A stretch of DNA of 27,079 bases, from the NCBI GenBank assembly GCA_902783705.1, contig CACZSA010000137.1, forward strand, positions 1-27,079. Reading direction: 5' to 3'. The notes beneath the pieces were generated by a model. That model was given only the letters and a program-made list of their open reading frames with translations. It was not told the DNA's origin and made no database searches. The DNA comes from an uncultured Ruminococcus sp. (GTDB taxonomy: Bacteria > Bacillota > Clostridia > Oscillospirales > CAG-272). Below are positions 1 through 8,172 of this stretch, in pieces (within the stretch, counting starts at the first letter, position 1; each line of letters begins with the position of its first letter). Both the position numbers and the translations under genes were made by a program.

Positions 1-12
1 GAAAAACATTGT

Positions 13-58
13 CATTGCGAGGAAGGCGTCCTAAGACGCCTGACGTGGCAATCTCTCC
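13..58. repeat. Palindromic intergenic repeat element (partial or single copy)
   Basis: A nested palindrome is visible. The inner arms AGGCGTC (24-30) and GACGCCT (35-41) are perfect complements around a CTAA loop. Outside them ATTGC (14-18) pairs with GCAAT (48-52). The CATTGCGAGG...GTGGCAATCTC layout resembles dispersed palindromic repeats that I know from many Clostridia genomes; that family link is from memory, not computed. A 12-base inverted copy of the right end, GGCAATCTCTCC (47-58), recurs as its exact reverse complement at 150-161. No gene can be supported in 1-240. Confidence 0.5.
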
Positions 59-214
59 AAACCGGGTGACGCAGGCAGAGAATTGGTAACAATATCATGC
101 ACAGCTTATCTGAAATTGCCACCCTGCTTCCATCCTGCTCATCAATTTCGGAGAGATTGCCGGCACTATAGACGGACTGAAGCTGGATCGTGAAGTCAAC
201 CAGCACCAGATTTG

Positions 215-229
215 TTTTGCGACAGCCCC
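215..229. mobile_element. Possible insertion-sequence terminal repeat remnant
   Basis: The string TTTTGCGACAGCCCC just beyond the lipoprotein stop codon resembles terminal inverted repeats of several bacterial insertion sequences, which often read GGGGCTGTCGCAAAA inward. No transposase and no matching opposite end are in the window, so any element would have to lie to the left or be a relic. This is a weak call from one short motif. Confidence 0.25.
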
Positions 230-240
230 ATATTTTATCT

Positions 241-2733
241 TCAATGCCGCTCCGCCATCCAGATTCCCACGCGGGACTGAATGACTTTGGCGCAGTTCTC
301 GGGCGTCGATGCGCCGGCGGTCATTGCGGAAATCTCTTCTTCGATGATCGAGGTGACCTCCGAGGGGACGGAATAGAGGAGCGGACTCCCCGCGCCGTCG
401 ATGAGGGCGGTGACGGCCTCGCAGAACTCCGGCGTCCAGCGGAAGAGCATCCCCGGTCTGTCGAGCTCCGACGCATCGGCGGGGGCTTCGGCGGGATCCG
501 TCCAATAGCGGGACGAGCCGTCGTCATAGAGCGCCGTGATATACCCGCGCATTGTGTCAAGCACGGCGGAGAGATCGCTTTTCAGCGCGGGGATCGTCAG
601 GGTGAACTTCTCCGGCCCGGCGTCCGTGGGAATAAGCGCCGCAATCAGTTCCCACGCGGTATGCGGATCCGGGCAGGCGTCGAGTAGAACGAGGGATTGG
701 AAGGGTACTGCGTTCGTGCCGGAGCCCGGATATCCCACCGCCGTCCAGTCCTCCCCGAATATCCGGACAACATCCGGGAAAGAGGTGATGGCAGAGAAGA
801 ACATGACGCCCAGAGCCAGCTTTCCGGAGCGGAAGAGCAGCATGCGTCCCGCGTGATCGTTGACGTCGAGGCGACCGTCCGGCGCGCGGCGCATGAAATC
901 CTCCCGGTCCTTCGGAAGAGAATCGAGGAAGGCGAGGAGCCGCACGAACTCCGGACTGTCAAAGGAGCAGGTCCCCTCCTCCCAGTCGAGATACGCGCCC
1001 CATCCCTCCGAACCGAGGAGAAGTCTCACCTGCGTTGTCCCGGCGCCGCCCCAGTAGAGCTTGTCGGTCAGCACGGCATCCGGCGGGAGGGCTTGGGCGA
1101 GGTCGAGCATTTCGCTCATCGTCCAGGAGGAGAGATGTCCCGTACTTGTGCCGAGCGTTTTTTGTGAGCCGACGAGGGTGTTGAACGAAAGGGTATCTGT
1201 CAGCCCCCAGATCCCGCCGTCCGCCGCCTCGAAGAGCCGGAGAACCGCGCCGGAGAGATTCTCCCGGTTCACCAGCGGATCGGCGTCGAGGAAGGACGAG
1301 AGATCGCGGTATAACCCCTTTTCGAGCACGGCGGCGAGCTCCGGGGAATCGGCGCGTCCCGGGGCGAGGAGGAGATCGGCCCCGGCCTCCCCGACGGAGA
1401 GCTCGAACGCCAGCTTCTCCGCGCCCTCGTCCTTCATCGGCGTCGATTTGTCATCGTACTGCGCGTAATCCTTGCATACGACCCGGACGCCCGGATGGCG
1501 GCGGTTGAATTCTGCGATCTTCTCCCGCATCCGGTTCGAGAGCTCGACCGTATGTGCGATCGTCAGCGTCACCATCTCCGAGAGACGGACGTCCGGCGCA
1601 CGGCGGAAGAGGACGTACCGATCCTGCGCGCGGGTAAATTGTTCATCATGCAGGAGCAGCGTGTCCCTGTCGATCACGGCTGTGAGGGAGTATGCGCCCG
1701 GGACGAGATCGCAGTTCTCCCAGTTCAGAATTTCCTCTGTCGCAAGATTTCCGTCTCCGTCCCACGAGGCCGCGAGAACGCCGCTCTGCCCGGTATAGCA
1801 GAAATCCCATGCGGGCGAGGCGGGATACAGGATCGGATGGCTGCCGTCCTCGTTGTTCCCGCGCTTTGCCCGGAGCGAAACGTCCTCGGGCAGAGGCCGG
1901 AATTCTCCGAGCTCGCCGCGCGCATGGAGGACCGCCGCACCAAAGAGCATCACCCGCCCGTCGTCCGTGAGCGGAAGATCGGTCCCCTCCGCGGTCTCCT
2001 GAGGCTTGAGCTCGCGCGTTGCGACACCGCAGTAGACGACCGCCTCTCCGTCCGGCGTGCGGCGAACGGCTGCAACCTCACCCGGCAGATCATAATGCAG
2101 AACCTCGTCGAGATTCTCCCCCGAAAGCAGCACCATCTCGTCCCTGGACACGCACACGATGAGACCCTCTTCGGTGATGCAGGCGGCGTCCGGCGTATAG
2201 ACAGCCCGCTCGAAGAATGGCGCGGTATTGACGGAAATCTCCTCTCCGGAAGTGTCCCGGCGGTGCACGGTCAGGCCGTCCTCCCCCGATGTCGACCAAT
2301 AAAACAAGCCGTCCTGATGGGCAAGGAAGCCGACATAGTCCTCCCCGCAGTCCGGCGCATCCTCCCAGACCTCGGACGTCCCGCCGGGGAAGAGACGGTA
2401 CATTTTCCGCTCTGCCCGGATGGGATCGCCTTCGTCCTCCGGGTAGTCGAATCGGACAGCCGCCGCGGTCATTACACCGGAATCCTCGTCGAGCGTCCAC
2501 GCTGTGAGAATTTCCTCCGGCGGAATCAGATATTCCTCCCCGATCCAGATCCCCGTGAGCAGGTCGGGGTCTCCCTCATCCTGCGAAAACAGAACGGAGG
2601 GGCCATATTCGGTCGTCTCCGCGTCGGGCGTGTCAAGGGGAACCTCCTCGGTCACCTTCTTCGAGCACGCGGGGAGGCATGCAAGCAAAAGGGCAAGGAA
2701 GAGGGCGGCAAGGCGGACGGAGCGCGGTCTCAT
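241..2733 (-). CDS. Lipoprotein with C-terminal extracellular solute-binding-like domain
   Basis: The 830-residue product begins with a basic, then hydrophobic signal peptide and a lipobox LPAC with the lipidated cysteine at residue 23, so it should be anchored outside the membrane. Residues about 24-386 are acidic and rich in short Gly/Trp/Tyr-containing strands; I do not recognise this half, though a beta-propeller-like fold is possible. From about residue 388 (VTLTIAHTVEL, then EKIAEFNRRHPGVRV) the sequence looks like family 1 (sugar-type) ABC solute-binding proteins and runs to the end. That domain alone is about the normal size for such a protein, so the N-terminal half is a large addition. 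The start has a GAGGT ribosome site (2741-2745) 7 bases upstream. No permease or ATPase gene for an importer is nearby, so ligand and partner are unknown. Confidence 0.85.
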   Translation of the reverse strand: MRPRSVRLAALFLALLLACLPACSKKVTEEVPLDTPDAETTEYGPSVLFSQDEGDPDLLTGIWIGEEYLIPPEEILTAWTLDEDSGVMTAAAVRFDYPEDEGDPIRAERKMYRLFPGGTSEVWEDAPDCGEDYVGFLAHQDGLFYWSTSGEDGLTVHRRDTSGEEISVNTAPFFERAVYTPDAACITEEGLIVCVSRDEMVLLSGENLDEVLHYDLPGEVAAVRRTPDGEAVVYCGVATRELKPQETAEGTDLPLTDDGRVMLFGAAVLHARGELGEFRPLPEDVSLRAKRGNNEDGSHPILYPASPAWDFCYTGQSGVLAASWDGDGNLATEEILNWENCDLVPGAYSLTAVIDRDTLLLHDEQFTRAQDRYVLFRRAPDVRLSEMVTLTIAHTVELSNRMREKIAEFNRRHPGVRVVCKDYAQYDDKSTPMKDEGAEKLAFELSVGEAGADLLLAPGRADSPELAAVLEKGLYRDLSSFLDADPLVNRENLSGAVLRLFEAADGGIWGLTDTLSFNTLVGSQKTLGTSTGHLSSWTMSEMLDLAQALPPDAVLTDKLYWGGAGTTQVRLLLGSEGWGAYLDWEEGTCSFDSPEFVRLLAFLDSLPKDREDFMRRAPDGRLDVNDHAGRMLLFRSGKLALGVMFFSAITSFPDVVRIFGEDWTAVGYPGSGTNAVPFQSLVLLDACPDPHTAWELIAALIPTDAGPEKFTLTIPALKSDLSAVLDTMRGYITALYDDGSSRYWTDPAEAPADASELDRPGMLFRWTPEFCEAVTALIDGAGSPLLYSVPSEVTSIIEEEISAMTAGASTPENCAKVIQSRVGIWMAERH

Positions 2734-2767
2734 CGGGAATACCTCGTCGGATCAATCGTTTGTATTC

Positions 2768-2796
2768 ATTATAACAGGTCCCCCGGAATCCGTCAA
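2768..2796 (-). promoter_or_regulatory. Promoter for the solute-binding-like lipoprotein gene
   Basis: On the minus strand TTGACG (2791-2796) and TATAAT (2768-2773) are separated by 17 bases, almost a perfect housekeeping sigma promoter. It predicts a start near 2761 and a leader of about 27 bases, so the lipoprotein gene is probably transcribed separately from the PHP gene upstream. Confidence 0.8.
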
Positions 2797-2840
2797 TCCC
2801 CCCTCCGGAGACTTCATGAAATATTAAGGATCGCTAACCA

Positions 2841-2864
2841 AAAGGAGCTCCGAGGGACTCCTTT
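2841..2864 (-). terminator. Weak terminator after the PHP gene
   Basis: Perfect 7-base arms AAAGGAG (2841-2847) and CTCCTTT (2858-2864) enclose a 10-base loop, a few bases beyond the PHP stop codon. On the minus strand the hairpin runs into TTTTGGTT, only a short U-rich tail, so termination may be partial. Confidence 0.4.
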
Positions 2865-2869
2865 GTGCG

Positions 2870-3559
2870 TTATTCCCGCTCGATCCGGAACAGCCTGTGC
2901 TCCCGGTTTCTGAGCGCAGAAACAAGATCCTGTATCGACGTGAGCCTGCGGTCGACCTCGATCCCGGCGAGGTGCTTCGCGTCCGTGCTGTGGCAGTCCG
3001 AGCCCGCCGTCATCGTGAGGTCGTAGCCCCGGGCGTATTCCAGCGCGCGGTCGTTCACCGACTGCGGCTTCGGCGCGTTGATGACCTCTACCGCGTCGAC
3101 ATGGCGGGGCAGGAGCCGGATGTACGGGATGTAATGCGCCTCCATGAACGGATGCGCGTGGATCACATACCCGCCCGCGCCGCGCACGAGGTTCAGATAA
3201 TCGACGATGTCCATCGATTTCATCTCCGGGTGCTCCGCCGCCCAGTCGTTGTCGAGCCCGTAGGTCAGGTAGTCCGTCCCGTAAAAAGAGTATTCCCAGC
3301 CGTAGAAGACGTCGAGGCCGATCTCGTCCCCGCGCCGCTTCGCTGTTTCATATCCTTTCCGGAAGCCCGCGAGCCAGTCCTCCCATGGCTGATTCCGGTC
3401 GACGCGCGTGTTGCCCGCCCAGAAATGGTCTGTGACGACGATCCCGGCATAGCCGAGGGACTTGTAAAAGTCCGCGATGTCCGCGCCGGAGCTGTGCGCG
3501 CACGCGCTGCCCTCGTAGGTGTGGACGTGCAGGTCGTAGCGGCAGACTTCGTTTGCCAT
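2870..3559 (-). CDS. PHP-domain metal-dependent phosphoesterase
   Basis: This 229-residue protein carries the PHP metal-binding motifs in order: HVH at 11-13, DH at 44-45, a Glu at about 89, HAH at 134-136 and DCH at 188-190. PHP proteins of this size are usually phosphoesterases or nucleases with two or three metal ions; the substrate cannot be read from sequence. I chose the ATG at 3559 rather than a GTG at 3571, because a GAGG site lies 6 bases before the ATG. That site overlaps the end of the preceding GH5 gene, whose stop ends at 3568, so the two are probably translationally coupled. It is the last gene of the glycosidase operon. A role in removing phosphate from a sugar product would fit but is inference. 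Confidence 0.85.
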   Translation of the reverse strand: MANEVCRYDLHVHTYEGSACAHSSGADIADFYKSLGYAGIVVTDHFWAGNTRVDRNQPWEDWLAGFRKGYETAKRRGDEIGLDVFYGWEYSFYGTDYLTYGLDNDWAAEHPEMKSMDIVDYLNLVRGAGGYVIHAHPFMEAHYIPYIRLLPRHVDAVEVINAPKPQSVNDRALEYARGYDLTMTAGSDCHSTDAKHLAGIEVDRRLTSIQDLVSALRNREHRLFRIERE

Positions 3560-3567
3560 CCCGCGCC

Positions 3568-4590
3568 TCACTTTCTCGAAATCTCCCGGATGATCCGGGG
3601 ATCGACGATCTCATTGTTGTCGTCCGTCACCTTCGCGAATCCTCGGTAGCTCCAGACCGCCCGTCCGATCCCGTGCGCGAGGCAGAGATCCGCGACGTCC
3701 CGGTACCAGTTCACCATCGAATCGACGTCCGCGTTCGCGATCACGCCGTATTCGCCGAGGTAGAGCGGACGCCCGTTCCGCTCGATGAAATCGAAGGCGG
3801 GCCGCATGACCGCCTCGAGATAGGATTTGCCGACCATCCCGCCGCGCTCCATGCCGAAGGGGACGGTGTCTCCGTAGTACGCCCGGTGCTCGTCGAAGGC
3901 GAAGGGATAGGTCACGGGCTTCGTGTAGTTCCGGTTCTGCTCCACCCACGACGCCCGCTGATGCGTGAAGAGAAAGGGCTCGTACATGTGGAAGGTGTAG
4001 AGGATGTTCGGGTTCGGAGACACCGCGAGATTTTTCAGTTCAAAGACCGAATTCCAGCGGTTCGGACCGACGACGATCTTGCGCTCCGGGGTGACCGCAT
4101 GGATGAGGGCGGCGGTCTCCTGCCAGAGCTCGTTCCACGGATCGGAGTTGTCCCAGACGAGCTCGTTCAGAAGCTCAAACCGGAGATTGTCGCCCTCTGC
4201 CGCGTACCGCTTCGCGAAGAAGACCCAGATGTCCTCGAAGCGCTTCCGGCTTGCGGGGCTCGTGAAGAGGTCGTTTTTCGCGCCGTCGCCGAAGAAGAAG
4301 CCCGGCGCGTGATGCAGATCGAGCACGAGCCCCAGCCCGGCCTCCTTCGCCCAGCGGATCGCGCGGTCGATATAGGCGAGTCCTTCTTCGCGGTAGACGC
4401 CCGGCTCCTCGTCCCGTTCGAAGAGGAAGTAGTCGACGGGCAGGCGGACGTGATCGCAGCCCCACTCCGCCATCCGCCGGAAATCCGGTTTCGTGATGTA
4501 GGTCGAATGGTGCTCCGCGCCCTTGTTCCCGTATTGGGAGATCCAGTGACCGAGATTGCACCCGGCCATATAGCCGTCAAGACGTGCCAT
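3568..4590 (-). CDS. Glycoside hydrolase family 5 (cellulase-like), cytoplasmic
   Basis: The 340-residue protein is a single GH5-type TIM barrel. Visible hallmarks are HVRLPVDYF at 47-55, LDLHHAPG at 90-97, the acid/base motif LLNE with Glu143, HMYEPF at 201-206 and the nucleophile motif LGEYG with Glu280. The start MARLDGYMAG is fixed by a perfect AGGAGGT ribosome site (4597-4603); the open frame continues far upstream but that part only overlaps the next gene in another frame. There is no signal peptide, so the enzyme should act inside the cell on short beta-linked oligosaccharides or glycosides rather than on polymer. It lies 20 bases after the GH36-like gene and just before the PHP gene. 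The GH5 subfamily and exact substrate are not readable here. Confidence 0.9.
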   Translation of the reverse strand: MARLDGYMAGCNLGHWISQYGNKGAEHHSTYITKPDFRRMAEWGCDHVRLPVDYFLFERDEEPGVYREEGLAYIDRAIRWAKEAGLGLVLDLHHAPGFFFGDGAKNDLFTSPASRKRFEDIWVFFAKRYAAEGDNLRFELLNELVWDNSDPWNELWQETAALIHAVTPERKIVVGPNRWNSVFELKNLAVSPNPNILYTFHMYEPFLFTHQRASWVEQNRNYTKPVTYPFAFDEHRAYYGDTVPFGMERGGMVGKSYLEAVMRPAFDFIERNGRPLYLGEYGVIANADVDSMVNWYRDVADLCLAHGIGRAVWSYRGFAKVTDDNNEIVDPRIIREISRK

Positions 4591-4610
4591 GGCAATACCT
4601 CCTAAATTGA

Positions 4611-6296
4611 TTATTCCCCGTACTCCGCGTCGACGCGGGCGGCGTATACTTTCCAGACGGCGGAGAGGGCCGCGAGATCCTCGTCGGTGAACGCGAACCC
4701 GCCCGGGATCGGCGAGATGCAGTAGAGATCCGGAACGCCCGTCTCCGGCTGGTCGAGGAGCCAGCGCATGGTATCGCGCCGCGTGTTGAAGCCCGCGTTG
4801 TCCGTGTCGATCAGCGTGTCGGGGATCGCGATGCGGTACATCTTCGCCCGCATTTCGAGATCCTCTTTGCAGTTGCGGTTCTCGGGGTTGTAGTCGTGCA
4901 GGCGCGCGTGGTCGCAGATATGGGCGAAATACGGATGGCACGGCGAGCAGTTGATGAGGGCCTCCGGCTTGATCGACTTCGCCTTTTCGTAGATGTGCTT
5001 CATGAACTCGTAGAGATATTCGACGCCGTACTTCCCGGAATAGGTCCTGAACTGCCGCCCGATCGGGATCTGGAACGCGTAGTCGATCTTGATGCCGTCG
5101 CAGTCGTAGCAGCCCGGGGCGGGGGAGAAGATGCGCTCGAGCGCCTCGTCGAGCATCCGGAGAAAGACGGGATGGGACACGTCTGTGCGCCGCTCGCCCT
5201 TTTCCGTCGTGACGATGGCCTCCTCGGGCAGCCCCTCCGGGTCGAAGATCTTGAACCAGAGCAGCGTGTGGACCCCCTCTGCCCGGCGCGCGTCGACGAA
5301 GGCACGCAGATCGGGCCACTTCGCGGGATCGGCAATGTCGACGCAGTATTCGCTCTGCCACTTGTCGTCGATGATGAGGCACCGGGGATAGAGTCCTGCC
5401 CGATGCAGGCGGTCCAGGTATTCGAGATAAACGGGCTCGCACGCGCCGGCGGTCCCTTTCTCCGGGCGTCCGTTGTCCGCGAACTGCTCGATCCAGCCGC
5501 ACGCGACGGGACCGTGCCAAAACTTCGGCGGGACGGTCTTCTTCTTCGTCTCGGCGATGCCCGCGCTGAAGTAATACTTCGAATACTTCTTCATCGCGTC
5601 GAATTCATCCTCCGCGCCGTAGCCGACGATATACGGGGCCTCCCATTCGCCGTCGACCTCCGTGTGCCCGTACTGGTCGGTCATGAGCGAGAAGCGGCTC
5701 TGCCATCCGCTCTGACGGGGGAGGTAGTCGAAGGCGTTGAAATTGTGCTCCCCGCGTTCTGCCACAAGACCAAGGGCGAGCTGACGGGAGAGGGCGGGGC
5801 AGCGGAAGGCGTAGCAGAACATCGGCGGGACCATCAGCACGGACCAGCGGTGGCAGGGCGTGGAAGCTTTGAAATAGTAATCCTCCCGGTCGTACCAGGA
5901 CTGGCAGGGGTTGAAGCCGTACTGGAATTCATACGCGCTCCCGTGTCCCGGCTCGGCGGCGTTCCCGGAGAAGTATTCGACGCCGTCCACCCGTCCCCGG
6001 CCCTTCACTGCGACGTGATAGGTGAAGCGGAGCGGATCGGCCCGGAGCGTGTAGATCTTCTCATCCCAGAGTGAGCTCTTCCCGCGCCAGACGAAGATCC
6101 TCGACGCGCCCTCCTCCCGGGCCTCGATGAGGACGGGCAGCGCGGGCTCCTCGTCGCGCACGGTCTCGAAGGCGTCGTTCATCCCGTGGACCGCGGAGCG
6201 CACGTCGAGGGCAGCGACCTCGCAGCCGTCGAGGATCACGCCGATCACGGCATCGCGGACGGAGAGGGAATAGGTGAGGTTTTCGATCGCAATCAT
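4611..6296 (-). CDS. Clan GH-D glycoside hydrolase (GH36-like, alpha-galactosidase type)
   Basis: The 561-residue protein has an N-terminal beta-rich part (about 1-250) and a C-terminal TIM barrel (about 258-560). The barrel shows CLIIDDKW at 306-313 and GIKIDYAF at 401-408, where Asp405 in the K-x-D motif matches the nucleophile position of GH36/clan GH-D enzymes. The acid/base is probably an Asp some 55-65 residues later (Asp462 or Asp468), which I cannot decide. There is no signal peptide. The ATG at 6296 has AAGGAG 6 bases upstream (6303-6308). It is the first gene of the operon with the GH5 and PHP genes. Alpha-galactosidase or another alpha-glycosidase is the most likely activity; a GH31-like or uncharacterised clan member is possible. 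Confidence 0.75.
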   Translation of the reverse strand: MIAIENLTYSLSVRDAVIGVILDGCEVAALDVRSAVHGMNDAFETVRDEEPALPVLIEAREEGASRIFVWRGKSSLWDEKIYTLRADPLRFTYHVAVKGRGRVDGVEYFSGNAAEPGHGSAYEFQYGFNPCQSWYDREDYYFKASTPCHRWSVLMVPPMFCYAFRCPALSRQLALGLVAERGEHNFNAFDYLPRQSGWQSRFSLMTDQYGHTEVDGEWEAPYIVGYGAEDEFDAMKKYSKYYFSAGIAETKKKTVPPKFWHGPVACGWIEQFADNGRPEKGTAGACEPVYLEYLDRLHRAGLYPRCLIIDDKWQSEYCVDIADPAKWPDLRAFVDARRAEGVHTLLWFKIFDPEGLPEEAIVTTEKGERRTDVSHPVFLRMLDEALERIFSPAPGCYDCDGIKIDYAFQIPIGRQFRTYSGKYGVEYLYEFMKHIYEKAKSIKPEALINCSPCHPYFAHICDHARLHDYNPENRNCKEDLEMRAKMYRIAIPDTLIDTDNAGFNTRRDTMRWLLDQPETGVPDLYCISPIPGGFAFTDEDLAALSAVWKVYAARVDAEYGE

Positions 6297-6307
6297 GGAA
6301 AACTCCT

Positions 6308-6335
6308 TGTATTTGGCGGATTGATATGGTATAAT
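6308..6335 (+). promoter_or_regulatory. Promoter for the ABC exporter pair
   Basis: TTGTAT (6308-6313) and TATAAT (6330-6335) are 16 bases apart, and TGG directly before the -10 makes an extended -10 element that can compensate for the poor -35. Predicted start is near 6342, giving a leader of about 108 bases before the TTG start codon. The -35 touches the ribosome site of the divergent glycosidase gene. Confidence 0.6.
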
Positions 6336-6350
6336 CCCATTATTACCGAA

Positions 6351-6379
6351 ATTATATCGTATTTTCCGGCCTTTGGAAA
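6351..6379 (-). promoter_or_regulatory. Promoter for the GH36-like/GH5/PHP operon
   Basis: On the minus strand TTTCCA (6374-6379) and a perfect TATAAT (6351-6356) are 17 bases apart, predicting a start near 6344 and a leader of about 48 bases. Its core lies face to face with the plus-strand promoter at 6308-6335. Confidence 0.6.
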
Positions 6380-6449
6380 GATGCAGATTCACCAAAAGAA
6401 ACGCCCTCTTTTTGTGGGACCGGACAAAAAAGCGAAAGGGGAGGACATT

Positions 6450-8168
6450 TTGAAAACACTCTTCCGCCATCTCCGCGCGTACGCCCTCGAATCGGTGCTC
6501 GGACCCCTTTTCAAGCTCCTCGAGGCGATGTTCGAGCTCTTCGTGCCGCTCGTCGTCGCGGATATCGTCGACCGGGGCATCGCCTCCTCCGACCGGGGCG
6601 CGGTATTGCGGGGCTTCTGCATCCTCATCGCGCTCGGGATCATCGGGATCGTCTGCTCGATCACGGCCCAGTATTTCGCGGCAAAGGCGTCCGTCGGATG
6701 TGCGACCAGACTCCGCCGCGATCTCTACGCCCACATCGAAGCGCTCTCCTTTTCCGATCTCGACAAAATCGGCATCCCGACGCTCATAACGCGCCTCACC
6801 GGCGATCTCAACACGGTGCAGAGCGGTCTCAACCTCGCATTGAGACTGCTGCTCCGCTCCCCGTTCGTCGTCTTCGGCGCGATGATCATGGCCTTCACGA
6901 TCGACCGCCGCGCCGCGATGATCTTTCTCGCCGTGATCGCCGTCCTCGGAGCGGTCGTCGCCGTTATCATGCGTGCCTCGGTCCCGGCCTATAAAAAGGT
7001 CCAGTCCGAGCTCGACGCCATCACCGGAACGACGCGGGAGAACCTCTCCGGCGCGCGCGTGATCCGGGCTTTCCGCATGGAGGAGAGCGAGCGGGACAAA
7101 TTCGCCTCCCACAACGACGCGCTCTACCGCCGCCAGCTTTTCGCGGGACGGATCTCCGCCCTGATGAACCCGCTGACCTTCGTGATCCTCAACACGGGGA
7201 TCATCCTCCTGCTCCGCACCTCCGGCATCCGGGTGAACGCGGGCGGCCTCACGACGGGCCAGACGGTCGCGCTCTACAACTACATGACGCAGATCCTCGT
7301 CGAGCTCGTGAAGTTCGCGAACCTCATCATCTCGATCTCGAAGGCCGTCTCCTGCATGAACCGCGTCGACGAGGTCCTCGCCGCAGAGCCCGCCATGACC
7401 TTCCCGGACGCCGCTCCCGAAGAGGATCCCGCCGCACCTGCCGTGGAATTCCGCGGCGCGGGTCTGCGCTACTCCGCCGGGGACGCCTCGCTCACGGACA
7501 TGAGCTTCCGGATTGAGCGCGGCGAGACCGTCGGCGTCATCGGCGGCACGGGCTCCGGCAAGACCTCCCTCGTCGCGCTGATCCCGCGCTTCTATGACGC
7601 GACGGAGGGCGAGGTTCTTGTGAACGGCGTCGACGTGCGGAAGTATCCTGCGGACGTTCTACGTCGAAAGATCGGCTATGTCCTCCAGCGCGCGTCCCTC
7701 TTCAAGGGAACGATCCGCTCGAACCTCCTCTGGGGCAGTCCGGAGGCGGGGGAGGAGGAGATCGCCGCCGCGCTCGCCTTCGCACAGGCCGCGGACGTCG
7801 TCGCCTCGAAGGAGGACGGCCTCGATTCCGCGGTGGAGCAGGGAGGACGCAATTTCTCCGGCGGTCAGCGCCAACGTCTCACCATTGCCCGCGCGCTTGT
7901 GAGGCGACCCGAGATCCTGATCCTCGACGACAGCGCCTCGGCCCTCGATTTCGCGACGGACGCGTCCCTGCGGCGTGCGCTTGCCTCGCTTGACTACAAG
8001 CCGACGACCGTCATCGTCTCGCAGCGGACGTCGTCGATTCAGCATGCCGACAAGATCATCGTCCTCGACGACGGACGCATTGCCGGGATCGGGCGGCACG
8101 ACGAGCTGCTCGAGACCTGCCCGGTTTACCGCGAGATCTACGACTCGCAGTACAGAAAGGAGGCGTGA
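6450..8168 (+). CDS. ABC exporter half-transporter, degenerate ATPase subunit
   Basis: The 572-residue protein has an N-terminal six-helix type I exporter membrane domain (about 15-320) and a C-terminal ATPase domain. Walker A GGTGSGKT is at about 365-372 and the signature FSGGQ at 469-473. Walker B is ILILDD, so the usual catalytic Glu after Asp493 is Asp494, and the switch-loop His is replaced by Gln525 (VSQRTSSI). These changes mark the degenerate-site half of heterodimeric exporters. I place the start at TTG 6450 because GGGGAGG (6438-6444) lies 5 bases upstream; an ATG at 6380 in the same frame lacks a good ribosome site. The partner gene follows after 4 bases. The cargo is unknown; drugs, lipids or peptides are all known for this class. 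Confidence 0.9.
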   Translation: MKTLFRHLRAYALESVLGPLFKLLEAMFELFVPLVVADIVDRGIASSDRGAVLRGFCILIALGIIGIVCSITAQYFAAKASVGCATRLRRDLYAHIEALSFSDLDKIGIPTLITRLTGDLNTVQSGLNLALRLLLRSPFVVFGAMIMAFTIDRRAAMIFLAVIAVLGAVVAVIMRASVPAYKKVQSELDAITGTTRENLSGARVIRAFRMEESERDKFASHNDALYRRQLFAGRISALMNPLTFVILNTGIILLLRTSGIRVNAGGLTTGQTVALYNYMTQILVELVKFANLIISISKAVSCMNRVDEVLAAEPAMTFPDAAPEEDPAAPAVEFRGAGLRYSAGDASLTDMSFRIERGETVGVIGGTGSGKTSLVALIPRFYDATEGEVLVNGVDVRKYPADVLRRKIGYVLQRASLFKGTIRSNLLWGSPEAGEEEIAAALAFAQAADVVASKEDGLDSAVEQGGRNFSGGQRQRLTIARALVRRPEILILDDSASALDFATDASLRRALASLDYKPTTVIVSQRTSSIQHADKIIVLDDGRIAGIGRHDELLETCPVYREIYDSQYRKEA

Positions 8169-8172
8169 GAGA

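Noticed and set aside
12..206. 64-codon minus-strand frame in the left edge
   Set aside because: It runs through the palindromic repeat, has no good ribosome site and no recognisable domain.
6186..6449. 88-residue upstream extension of the first ABC subunit
   Set aside because: It overlaps the divergent glycosidase gene and both promoters; the TTG at 6450 has a strong ribosome site and gives the normal family length.
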